Shown here one piece after another: positions 1 through 5,943 of a DNA stretch of 6,902 bases. Each line of letters opens with the position of its first letter. Position 1 is the stretch's first letter. The position numbers and the translations under genes are program-made. This DNA comes from Anaerolineales bacterium UBA4826 (lineage in GTDB: Bacteria; Chloroflexota; Anaerolineae; UBA4142). Below the pieces are notes generated by a model. That model saw nothing but the letters and a program-made list of their open reading frames with translations. It was not told the origin of the DNA and did no database searches. Where the stretch lies: contig DHFK01000024.1 in NCBI GenBank assembly GCA_002400365.1, positions 15,467 through 22,368 on the forward strand. The letters are read 5' to 3'.

Positions 1-371
1 TCCATCTCGACCCAGTGTTCTGCGAGTTTGCCATCGGCGATGCGAAAGATGTCGATGAAAGACCAGGTTGCCGATTTGCCTGTGGGCGGCATGCCCATGA
101 ACGGCCCCGTATTTGTGCCGCGCAAAGTCATCCGCGTGACAACCTTGTCGCCTTCTGCGATCATGTCTTCCAAGATCGCATACACATCTGGAAAGGCGGC
201 GAATTGCATATTGAAAAACCGTCGTGTGCCTTCGATGCCTTGCCCCGCCCCAGGATGGAGGGCGTGATCGACATAATCGGGGCTGCATAGCGCGAGTGCC
301 GCATCCAGCTTCTTTTGATTCATGAATTCGTGATTCGTGCGAACGAGCGCTTTGTTTTGTTCGGTTGACAT
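1..371 (-). CDS. SnoaL-like ester cyclase (partial, C-terminus off the left edge)
   Basis: This gene reads leftward from an ATG at 371-369, and the 123 codons in the window are uninterrupted. The protein begins MSTEQNKALVRTNHEF. It carries the hallmarks of the SnoaL-like polyketide/ester cyclase family (NTF2-like fold): PDYVDHALHPG at about residues 31-41, FPDVYAILEDMIAEGDKV at about 60-77, GPFMGMPPTGK at about 89-99, and FIDIFRIADGKLAEHWVEM at the window edge. Family members are usually about 135-145 aa, so only some 15-20 residues should be missing. The start is supported by an AAGGGGA ribosome site at 377-383, five bases upstream. Family knowledge: these small cytoplasmic proteins include aldol cyclases of polyketide pathways, but many bacterial copies have no known substrate, so no reaction can be assigned. 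The reading frame stays open for about 165 bp upstream, but that stretch is unrecognised. The family call is firm and the function is unknown. Confidence 0.9.
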   Translation of the reverse strand, partial: MSTEQNKALVRTNHEFMNQKKLDAALALCSPDYVDHALHPGAGQGIEGTRRFFNMQFAAFPDVYAILEDMIAEGDKVVTRMTLRGTNTGPFMGMPPTGKSATWSFIDIFRIADGKLAEHWVEM

Positions 372-376
372 TTTTA

Positions 377-383
377 TCCCCTT
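377..383 (-). promoter_or_regulatory. Ribosome binding site of the ester cyclase gene
   Basis: The minus strand reads AAGGGGA five bases before the ATG at 371-369. It is the best Shine-Dalgarno match near this gene. It decides the start in favour of MSTEQ rather than an in-frame upstream ATG at 488-486, which has no comparable site. Confidence 0.7.
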
Positions 384-559
384 GGGATTTTTATTTCGCG
401 GCAATGCTCTGAAGCGTTCCGCGATTTGGGTTTGTGATTTTGTTTTTGATTGGTCTGAACGAACGCGATGTTCAATACCAATCGGCATACCGACCAACCC
501 AGCAATGGCAAGAAAGTTCGGACCCTGGGTAATTCACGTCAGTTCAGAATAAGAAACCA

Positions 560-648
560 ATTGTCATTTCGACGAGCGGAGCGAGGAGAAATCTTGAACT
601 TCCATTCGGAAATGAGATACTTGGCGTCGCTCCGTATAAAATGACAAT
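560..648. repeat. Imperfect palindromic repeat, copy 1
   Basis: The ends are 10-bp perfect inverted repeats, ATTGTCATTT at 560-569 and AAATGACAAT at 639-648. Inside them, the two half-sites starting TGTCATT (562-594 forward, 646-614 reverse) resemble each other around a GGAGCGA core and end in a T/A-rich ATCT. The same half-site design occurs in the element at 2148-2250, so both appear to be members of one dispersed palindromic family. This copy lies about 30 bp after the stop codon of the glycosyltransferase and could fold in the 3' end of its mRNA. A clear target duplication is not seen; only AACCA occurs on both sides (555-559 and 656-660). The rest of 372-679 shows no recognisable gene, RNA or strong promoter. 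Confidence 0.7.
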
Positions 649-679
649 GATTCATAACCAGACTTGTCCCGAACTTGCG

Positions 680-1966
680 TCAATTGGCATGCGTGTGACC
701 ATTGGCGAGGTAAGCGTCGATCAGTTCATTCGGATGATAGTTGCTGAACTCTTTTTGTAACTGTGCTACATTTTGCTTCCACTGTGGCTCGCGTAGAATC
801 CGCTCTGCCGCTCGACGAATATCAGTGGGTTTGGGGTTTTCGGTGCGCAGATCAATGCCGACTCTAAAGTAATCTACGTGCGCGTTGATATCGTTCTTGC
901 CTTCTCGGACGCCAGCCCCCAGCACCGGAACCCCATTGCTAAGACTAAGCAGAATGCTCCCGTAGCCGCCATTGCAAATGAACAGATCGGTGTGCTTGAG
1001 GATATAGTCAAAGTCGATGTAATCCTCGATGATGATATTGTCCTGTGGATAGGACTGGCGCAACTCTTCGGTCTTGCTATAGTTGGTGGCGACGATCAGT
1101 AGCGCGCCGGTATCCTTCAGTGCCTCCAGCGCTGGCACGATTAGCTTGCCCGGATCCTTGTTGTCCATAGTGCCTTGCGAGATGAGAATCACTCGTTTGT
1201 ACTTGTCGAGTTTCTCCGGTTGGGAAAAGTTTGTCGCGGTGCCCACTCGGTACGGAAGCAGAGGTCCGACGAACTTGACCTTGGGGTTAGAATCGCGCCG
1301 AGGGTACTCCAAGCCCGGCACTCCATTCTGGAACAGCACATCTGGGCTACGATAGGGAATATCAAAGAGCGATCCTTCGAGGGGTGCCAGCCCGTGGGCA
1401 GCTAGAATGCCATTGTACACACTCTTGCCATCACTCATCACCATTCGCTCCATCATCGCCCGCATCCCTTGGTGGACGAGTCTGCCCATCGTTGTGCTGG
1501 CTGGCTTCAAGCCCACAAAGTTCGGCGGAATATCCTTCGCGGTTTCCATCGAAGGTGTGATTCCAAAGGCACACACCCGCTTGCCCAGCTTCTCCTTAAT
1601 CAACTTCATGGCGTAAAAACCAGCATCGCAGAAGAGTATGTCGAAAGGGAACGACGCATCAATCTCCCGCACGTCTTGAAAAAAATTATCGGTGTTGCTA
1701 ACAAAGATGTGTTTGGCTTCAAAGCGGATGAGCGCCGGACCGCGCAGTTTCGCGCGCTCGGGCAACAATTCGCCGATATTTTGCGGGTTGATTGCAGTGG
1801 CTCGCCGGAAGGGCAAGTACGGGATGCCGAGCCGTTCCAACTGGGCGGCATAACTTGGACCGGCGTACCAGCGAACATCATGACCGGCGGCTTTGAGGTG
1901 CATCGCAACGCCGGTGAGCGGGTTAAAATGACCATCGAAAGGCATGGTAGCGAACAATATTTTCAT
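680..1966 (-). CDS. GT1-family (MGT/YjiC-like) glycosyltransferase
   Basis: This 428-aa protein has the two-Rossmann GT-B architecture of nucleotide-sugar-dependent glycosyltransferases acting on small lipophilic acceptors. The N-terminal acceptor domain opens with FATMPFDGHFNPLTGVA, in which His13 is the expected catalytic base; FCDAG around Asp114 is the likely partner acid. The C-terminal donor domain has ISQGTMDN (262-269), FICNGGYGS (329-337) and GVPVLGAGVREGKNDINAH (345-363). The classical donor-loop HGG and DQ residues are replaced by NGG and KND. I recall the NGGYG form from an actinobacterial/chloroflexal subfamily, so this is probably a subfamily trait rather than decay. No signal peptide or membrane segment is evident, so it is cytoplasmic. 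The start is fixed by AAGGAGA at 1974-1980, seven bases upstream. No convincing promoter was found upstream, and the gene is not tightly coupled to either neighbour. Donor and acceptor cannot be told from sequence. Confidence 0.92.
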   Translation of the reverse strand: MKILFATMPFDGHFNPLTGVAMHLKAAGHDVRWYAGPSYAAQLERLGIPYLPFRRATAINPQNIGELLPERAKLRGPALIRFEAKHIFVSNTDNFFQDVREIDASFPFDILFCDAGFYAMKLIKEKLGKRVCAFGITPSMETAKDIPPNFVGLKPASTTMGRLVHQGMRAMMERMVMSDGKSVYNGILAAHGLAPLEGSLFDIPYRSPDVLFQNGVPGLEYPRRDSNPKVKFVGPLLPYRVGTATNFSQPEKLDKYKRVILISQGTMDNKDPGKLIVPALEALKDTGALLIVATNYSKTEELRQSYPQDNIIIEDYIDFDYILKHTDLFICNGGYGSILLSLSNGVPVLGAGVREGKNDINAHVDYFRVGIDLRTENPKPTDIRRAAERILREPQWKQNVAQLQKEFSNYHPNELIDAYLANGHTHAN

Positions 1967-1973
1967 GAGAATG

Positions 1974-1980
1974 TCTCCTT
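1974..1980 (-). promoter_or_regulatory. Ribosome binding site of the glycosyltransferase gene
   Basis: The minus strand reads AAGGAGA, a near-perfect Shine-Dalgarno, seven bases before the ATG at 1966-1964. It fixes the start of the glycosyltransferase and shows ordinary leadered translation here, unlike the regulator gene to the right. Confidence 0.85.
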
Positions 1981-2147
1981 TTTGCTGATGAATGGATTCG
2001 CGTTTTATCTAGTCTGGGTGACGAGAGGGTAGCTTTGCGTCGAGCGGATCAATTCCATTCCTTTGAACTCGATTATGACATAGCGCTGACCGATCGTCAT
2101 CCGTACAAACACTTATTCGCATACGTATTGCCATAGGCAACAAAAAA

Positions 2148-2250
2148 GTAACTGCTCAGCCTGTCATTCTGAGCAGAGCGAAGAATCCCGTTTCCGCTAC
2201 AACGAGATGCTTCACTTCGTTCAGCATGACATGCAGGGGTGAGCAGTTAC
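2148..2250. mobile_element. MITE-like palindromic element, copy 2, with 8-bp target duplication
   Basis: This is a 103-bp non-coding element. Its ends are perfect 11-bp inverted repeats, GTAACTGCTCA at 2148-2158 and TGAGCAGTTAC at 2240-2250. It is flanked exactly by an 8-bp direct repeat ACAAAAAA (2140-2147 and 2251-2258), as expected for a target-site duplication. Within the ends are two facing half-sites of the form TGTCAT..TGA...GCGAAG..ATC (2162-2187 and, reversed, 2231-2204), so transcripts from either strand would fold into a long hairpin. The half-sites match those of the repeat at 560-648. No ORF in it looks like a transposase, so movement would depend on an enzyme encoded elsewhere. 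Removing the element and one repeat copy leaves a simple intergenic sequence with an intact terminator beside it. Confidence 0.75.
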
Positions 2251-2252
2251 AC

Positions 2253-2283
2253 AAAAAAGCGGTTGCCCTCAACGGACGACCGC
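2253..2283 (-). terminator. Rho-independent terminator of the LuxR/STAND regulator gene
   Basis: Read on the minus strand, starting 14 bases after the stop codon, the sequence forms a 10-position stem: GCGGTCGTCC (2283-2274) with GGGCAACCGC (2268-2259). It has one C/A mismatch, one G-U pair and a 5-base loop GTTGA, and is followed directly by six T residues (2258-2253). Placement and architecture fit an intrinsic terminator. The T-tract is also the right copy of the 8-bp direct repeat flanking the palindromic element at 2148-2250. Confidence 0.8.
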
Positions 2284-2297
2284 ACGAACGAGCAGGA

Positions 2298-4742
2298 TTA
2301 TTTCTTTGGCTGGGCCAACGCGTTTTCTGTTGCCCAACGCGCCACTTGAGTCCGATTCGTGAAATCGAGTTTGGCGAGAATATTGGCGACGTGTTTTTCA
2401 ACAGTACGTTTGCTTAACACCAGTTGATCGGCAATGTCCATATTCGATTTGCCGTCGGCGATGAGCACGACGATTTCCAATTCGCGCGCCGAAAGTCCAG
2501 CGGTAGACTTGGGGAGCGGTTTCTCTTCGACTGGCGATAAACTCAGCGCATATTCGATGGCTTGCTCCATCGACCAATTTTGAATTTCCAATTGGGCGTC
2601 TTGCTGTTGCTGGGACGATAACTGTTTCTGAATCGCCGATTCGACGCTTGCATATTCCATCCGTTCACCCGCCCAGATGGCGCTTGCTTCTTTTGCGCCC
2701 AGCTTGGCAGTGTATGCCAGCAAGCGTGCCGCTGGATCGAATTTTTTTTGCTGAACGGCGATTGCCGCGAAACCAGTCAGGCATTCCACCATTCCAGGTT
2801 GGTTTCTTAACTCTTGTTGTCTCTGGATGGTTTGCTTGAACAAATCAGCCGCGTGATCGATTTCATTTTGATGCAAAACGGTATACGCGAGATTGTGCAT
2901 GGTCCCTGCGACTTCGCGCTTGGAATCGATTTCTTGATAGAGAGCTAGACTCTTTTCGTAATTGAATCGGGCGCGCGAATAATTTCCCTCGCATCGTTCC
3001 AAATCGCCCAGATAGTTGAGCGCCAATGCGATACGAATGGGATCGTTCAGTTGCTCAACGATTTGCAGACCTTCTGCCAACAATTTATGAGCCGTTTCAA
3101 ATCGTCCCAAGGAGATGGCATTATTCCCTTGATGGATAAGAGACATGCCTAAACCAAATGGATGGTTCATTGTCCGGATCAGATTCAATCCGCGCTCGCC
3201 ATATTCATAGGCAGTGACATGATCGGCGATTGACCTCGCGCCGCCAGACACGCCGCCATATGCCATTGCCAACATGAGCTTGTCATCTTCGCCCGCTTTT
3301 TCACACACCTCAGCGGCTTGCTTGCCATACTCGATAGCCAGTTTTGCATTGCTGAGCATTGCCGCTAGAAAAGAAATATTCATTGCGACGTGCGCTTGCA
3401 AACGGGCTGGGGCGGATTCATCGCGCTGTTCCCAAATGCGCAACGACCAATCTAAACCCTCGGTTACATAGCCGCGCCCCGACCAAAATTCATACAAGGC
3501 GACAGCGAGTCGTAAAGCCAATTCAGATTGGTGACTCTCCAATGCCCATTCAAGTGCAGAGCGGAAATTATCTTGCTCGCGTTCAAACCAGCCAAACCAC
3601 AATTTTTGATAGGGTCCGTATACTTTGGACGTAGCATCTTCTGCGAGGGTGACAAAATGTCCAAGGAAACGATCACGCAATTGTCTTGCTTCCGCCGCCG
3701 CATCCAATCTCTCTTGGGCATATTGCCGAATCGTTTCCAGAAAATGATACCGCGCCGCGCCACTGCTCAACGTTTCAGCGACGATGAGCGATTTGTTCAC
3801 GAGCGCGAAAAGCGTCTCGGTGATTTGTTCGCGCGCGAGTGCGTCATCGGCGCACACGGCTTCAACCACGTCGATGGTACAGCCGCCTACAAACACAGCT
3901 AGCCGCCGAAACAAAATCTGCTCCAATGATGAGAGCAAATCGAAACTCCAGTCGATGGCAGCGCGCAATGTATGATGGTGCGCTGCCGTATTGCGCGATG
4001 AAGCTGTCAGTAACGCAAAACGATCGCCAAGCCGCGCGGCGATTTGCTCAAGCGACAAGACATTCACACGCGCGCACGCGAGTTCAATCGCGAGTGGAAT
4101 CCCATCGAGTCGCCGGCAAATCTCGGCAACAATGGAGGCATTGTCGTCGGTCAATGCAAAACTGGGAAGCACTTGGCGCGCGCGTTCGACAAAGAGATGA
4201 ATCGCATCAAACTGTTCGATAAAAGCAACTTGATCGGAAGGAGGTAAAGCCAGGGGAGAAACCGGGTAAAGCATCTCACCCGTCACGGCGAGCGGCTCAC
4301 GGCTGGTCGCAATCACGCGCACGTCTGCCGCATCACGCAAAATATTCTGAACCAGTTCCGCACACGCGGTCAGTAAATGCTCACAGTTGTCGAGCACGAG
4401 CAACATTTCCTTGTCGCACAGGAAATCGACAAGCGCATCGGTGGGCGCATTCCCTGTTTGTTGGACAGGGTTCAGTGTTTTTACGACGGCTTGTGGAACG
4501 AGCGCTGCTTCGGTCAGCGGCGCAAGATCGACCCAGCATACGCCATCGGCAAAATCGTTCGCGAGGTCAGTGGCAACGCGCAAAGCCAGGCGGGTCTTGC
4601 CGCACCCGCCTGTGCCCGTGAGCGTAATCAGATGATTATTGGCAATGAGTTGTCTGGTCTCAACCCGCTCACGTTCCCGTCCGATGAACGAAGTCAATTC
4701 GTGTGGTAAGTTAAAGGCAGTGGAGTTTGCTTGTTTTGACAT
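2298..4742 (-). CDS. STAND ATPase-TPR-LuxR family transcriptional regulator
   Basis: This large cytoplasmic regulator has 814 aa from the ATG at 4742-4740. The N-terminus carries the LPHELTSFIGRERE entry motif, then an NB-ARC/AAA-like STAND ATPase: Walker A GTGGCGKT (43-50), Walker B LLVLDNCEH (114-122), ATSREP (145-150) and GIPLAIEL (214-221). A winged-helix-like stretch follows. The middle (about 380-680) is a helical TPR-type array with repeated A/L/Y/G spacing, such as ALALNYLGDLERCEGNYSRA. The C-terminus (about 749-806) is a LuxR/GerE helix-turn-helix with LSARELEIVVLIADGKSN, followed by IADQLVLSKRTVEKHV and ILAKL. Family knowledge: the ATPase is a signal-dependent oligomerisation switch and the TPRs sense the ligand or partner. 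All nucleotide-binding motifs look intact. An upstream TTG start at 4772 is rejected because it lies between the -35 and -10 of the gene's promoter. A terminator follows 14 bases after the stop. The inducer and targets are unknown. Confidence 0.95.
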   Translation of the reverse strand: MSKQANSTAFNLPHELTSFIGRERERVETRQLIANNHLITLTGTGGCGKTRLALRVATDLANDFADGVCWVDLAPLTEAALVPQAVVKTLNPVQQTGNAPTDALVDFLCDKEMLLVLDNCEHLLTACAELVQNILRDAADVRVIATSREPLAVTGEMLYPVSPLALPPSDQVAFIEQFDAIHLFVERARQVLPSFALTDDNASIVAEICRRLDGIPLAIELACARVNVLSLEQIAARLGDRFALLTASSRNTAAHHHTLRAAIDWSFDLLSSLEQILFRRLAVFVGGCTIDVVEAVCADDALAREQITETLFALVNKSLIVAETLSSGAARYHFLETIRQYAQERLDAAAEARQLRDRFLGHFVTLAEDATSKVYGPYQKLWFGWFEREQDNFRSALEWALESHQSELALRLAVALYEFWSGRGYVTEGLDWSLRIWEQRDESAPARLQAHVAMNISFLAAMLSNAKLAIEYGKQAAEVCEKAGEDDKLMLAMAYGGVSGGARSIADHVTAYEYGERGLNLIRTMNHPFGLGMSLIHQGNNAISLGRFETAHKLLAEGLQIVEQLNDPIRIALALNYLGDLERCEGNYSRARFNYEKSLALYQEIDSKREVAGTMHNLAYTVLHQNEIDHAADLFKQTIQRQQELRNQPGMVECLTGFAAIAVQQKKFDPAARLLAYTAKLGAKEASAIWAGERMEYASVESAIQKQLSSQQQQDAQLEIQNWSMEQAIEYALSLSPVEEKPLPKSTAGLSARELEIVVLIADGKSNMDIADQLVLSKRTVEKHVANILAKLDFTNRTQVARWATENALAQPKK

Positions 4743-4753
4743 TGTCGGATGTG

Positions 4754-4782
4754 AGTATAGAGATATTGCCAAGCGATGTCAA
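4754..4782 (-). promoter_or_regulatory. Near-consensus sigma-70 promoter giving a near-leaderless regulator mRNA
   Basis: On the minus strand a perfect -35 TTGACA (4782-4777) is followed by a 17-base spacer and a -10 TATACT (4759-4754). Only 11 bases separate the -10 from the ATG at 4742-4740, so the predicted start of transcription leaves a leader of roughly 2-5 bases. No Shine-Dalgarno is visible before that ATG. Match quality and spacing make the promoter convincing; leaderless translation is inferred from the geometry. Confidence 0.8.
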
Positions 4783-4788
4783 TGCCGA

Positions 4789-4817
4789 TTTTCATTCGGT
4801 GGGTTGCGTGGTATACT
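4789..4817 (+). promoter_or_regulatory. Promoter of the mevalonate decarboxylase gene
   Basis: The plus strand has TTTTCA at 4789-4794, a 17-base spacer and TATACT at 4812-4817, giving a predicted transcription start near 4824-4826 and a leader of about 28 bases. The -35 is weaker than that of the divergent promoter. The two -35 boxes lie only six bases apart (4777-4782 and 4789-4794), so a protein bound between them could affect both genes. A small dyad CCGA-N7-TCGG (4785-4799) lies there, too short to call an operator. Confidence 0.6.
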
Positions 4818-4835
4818 GACATCAGAATACTTGCC

Positions 4836-4843
4836 GAGGTGAT
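4836..4843 (+). promoter_or_regulatory. Ribosome binding site of the mevalonate decarboxylase gene
   Basis: GAGGTGAT ends about ten bases before the ATG at 4853. It is a good anti-16S match and supports this start, which places the family motif NIAFIKYWG at the usual N-terminal position. Confidence 0.7.
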
Positions 4844-4852
4844 GCCAAACAA

Positions 4853-5839
4853 ATGTTTCAAAAAACCACTGCAAACAGTTGTTCGAATATAGCTTTTATC
4901 AAGTACTGGGGCAATCGCGACGCCGCGCAGCGCGTGCCGCTGAACGATTCGGTCTCGATGAATCTCGATCACGCGACGACGACGACGACCGTCGCGTTCG
5001 ATGCCGCGCTGAACGACGATCAGGTGATGATCGGCGATCAAGCAGCCGGGGACGCCGCGCGCGCGCGCGTGGTCGCGCACCTCGACCGCGTGCGCGCGCG
5101 GGCAAAGATCGAAACAAAAGCGCGCGTCGTATCGCGCAACGATTTTCCGATGGGAACGGGCATCGCGTCGAGCGCGAGCGCGTTCGCCGCGCTCTCGCTT
5201 GCCGCGACCCGCGCGGCGGGGCTTGAACTGAGCGAACGCGAGTTGTCTATGCTGGCGCGGCGCGCCTCCGGTTCCGCCTGTCGTTCGATTCCGGCTGGGT
5301 TTGTCGAGTGGATCGCCGGCTCAAGCGACGCCGATTCGTACGCCGTGAGCATCGCGCCGCCGGAACACTGGGAGTTGCGCGACGTGATCGCGATCGTCAG
5401 CGTCGAAGAGAAGAAGATTGGCTCGTACGAGGGGCACGCCGCCGCGCAGTCCAGCCACTTTCTCGCCGAACGGCTGAAGGCATTGCCGACGCGTTTTCAT
5501 CGCGTTCGCCACGCGATCTTTGCCAAAGACCTGGCGCTCTTGGGACCCGCCATCGAAGAGGATGCGCTCGAACTGCACTTGATCGCCATGACCTCTGCGC
5601 CGCCAATTTACTACTGGTCGCCCGGGATGGTGCGCGTGATTCAAGCCGCGCAGGAGTGGCGCGGCAATGGGCTTGCCGTTTATTTTACGCTCGACGCCGG
5701 ACCCAACGTGCATCTGATTTGTGAAGCGAAAGACGCCGACCAAATTGCTGCGCTGGCGCGCCAAGTCGAAGGCGTGCAGCAAGTTATCGTCAACGCGCCG
5801 GGCGGCGCGGCGCGCACGATTGACGAGCATCTGTTTTGA
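4853..5839 (+). CDS. mvaD: Diphosphomevalonate (or phosphomevalonate) decarboxylase
   Basis: This 328-aa GHMP-superfamily protein is of normal length for bacterial mevalonate diphosphate decarboxylases. These convert mevalonate 5-diphosphate with ATP to isopentenyl diphosphate, CO2, ADP and phosphate in the cytoplasm. Visible family motifs are NIAFIKYWGNRD (12-23), PLNDSVSMNLDH (29-40), the phosphate loop FPMGTGIASSASAFAAL (98-114), SGSACRSIPAGFVEW (139-153) with the conserved Arg144, and FTLDAGPNVHL (278-288) with the catalytic Asp281. Two motifs depart from the textbook enzyme: GTGIASSAS instead of AAGLASSAS, and IPAGF where LYGGF or IFGGF is usual. In Roseiflexus (Chloroflexota) a homologue was shown to use mevalonate 5-phosphate, giving isopentenyl phosphate, so the substrate here is open. 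The gene stands alone, divergent from the STAND regulator, with no other isoprenoid gene in the window. It is rich in GCG/CGC runs, unlike the genes to its left. Confidence 0.93.
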   Translation: MFQKTTANSCSNIAFIKYWGNRDAAQRVPLNDSVSMNLDHATTTTTVAFDAALNDDQVMIGDQAAGDAARARVVAHLDRVRARAKIETKARVVSRNDFPMGTGIASSASAFAALSLAATRAAGLELSERELSMLARRASGSACRSIPAGFVEWIAGSSDADSYAVSIAPPEHWELRDVIAIVSVEEKKIGSYEGHAAAQSSHFLAERLKALPTRFHRVRHAIFAKDLALLGPAIEEDALELHLIAMTSAPPIYYWSPGMVRVIQAAQEWRGNGLAVYFTLDAGPNVHLICEAKDADQIAALARQVEGVQQVIVNAPGGAARTIDEHLF

Positions 5840-5841
5840 CA

Positions 5842-5934
5842 AGATACCAGGTTTCTCTGCCCCTCCGCTCCCCGCTCCGCTTCGCTTCGGGGGCAGGTGT
5901 CGCTCCGGGGTGCTTTGCAAGAAACCTGGTATCT
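5842..5934. repeat. 93-bp palindrome between convergent genes
   Basis: Perfect 15-bp inverted repeats AGATACCAGGTTTCT (5842-5856) and AGAAACCTGGTATCT (5920-5934) enclose a GC-rich centre. Nested inside is a second pair, CTGCCCC (5857-5863) and GGGGCAG (5890-5896). The element nearly fills the gap between the stop of the decarboxylase gene and the stop of the convergent anti-sigma gene, so it could act as a two-way terminator or barrier to read-through. It has no T-tract on either strand, so it is not a classical intrinsic terminator. No target duplication is evident. Its sequence differs from the elements at 560-648 and 2148-2250. Confidence 0.8.
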
Positions 5935-5943
5935 GCTGTCGGT

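Noticed and set aside
372..540. Open frame continuing upstream of the ester cyclase ATG, with an in-frame ATG at 488-486
   Set aside because: The encoded stretch is not part of the ester cyclase family, the upstream ATG lacks a ribosome site, and the ATG at 371 has a good one at the expected distance.
1469..2032. Plus-strand 187-aa ORF opposite the glycosyltransferase start
   Set aside because: It is an antisense shadow with no family motif and no ribosome site; the opposite strand encodes a well-recognised enzyme.
2005..2100. Minus-strand 31-codon ORF (starting MTIGQRYVIIEF) just upstream of the glycosyltransferase
   Set aside because: It reads like protein and is 38 bp ahead of the next start, but there is no ribosome site, no recognised family and the length is within chance expectation; it could be a leader peptide or gene remnant but cannot be supported.
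4743..4772. Ten-residue N-terminal extension of the STAND regulator from a TTG codon
   Set aside because: The TTG lies in the spacer between TTGACA and TATACT, and the conserved domain begins after the ATG at 4742.
5048..5101. GCGCGC-rich stretch in the decarboxylase gene considered as a Z-DNA or repeat insertion
   Set aside because: It encodes Ala/Arg residues in frame in a variable loop of the family and fits the codon bias of the rest of the gene.
5321..5920. Minus-strand 199-aa ORF opposite the decarboxylase
   Set aside because: High GC content opens several frames here; it runs through the palindrome at 5842-5934 and shows no protein family features.
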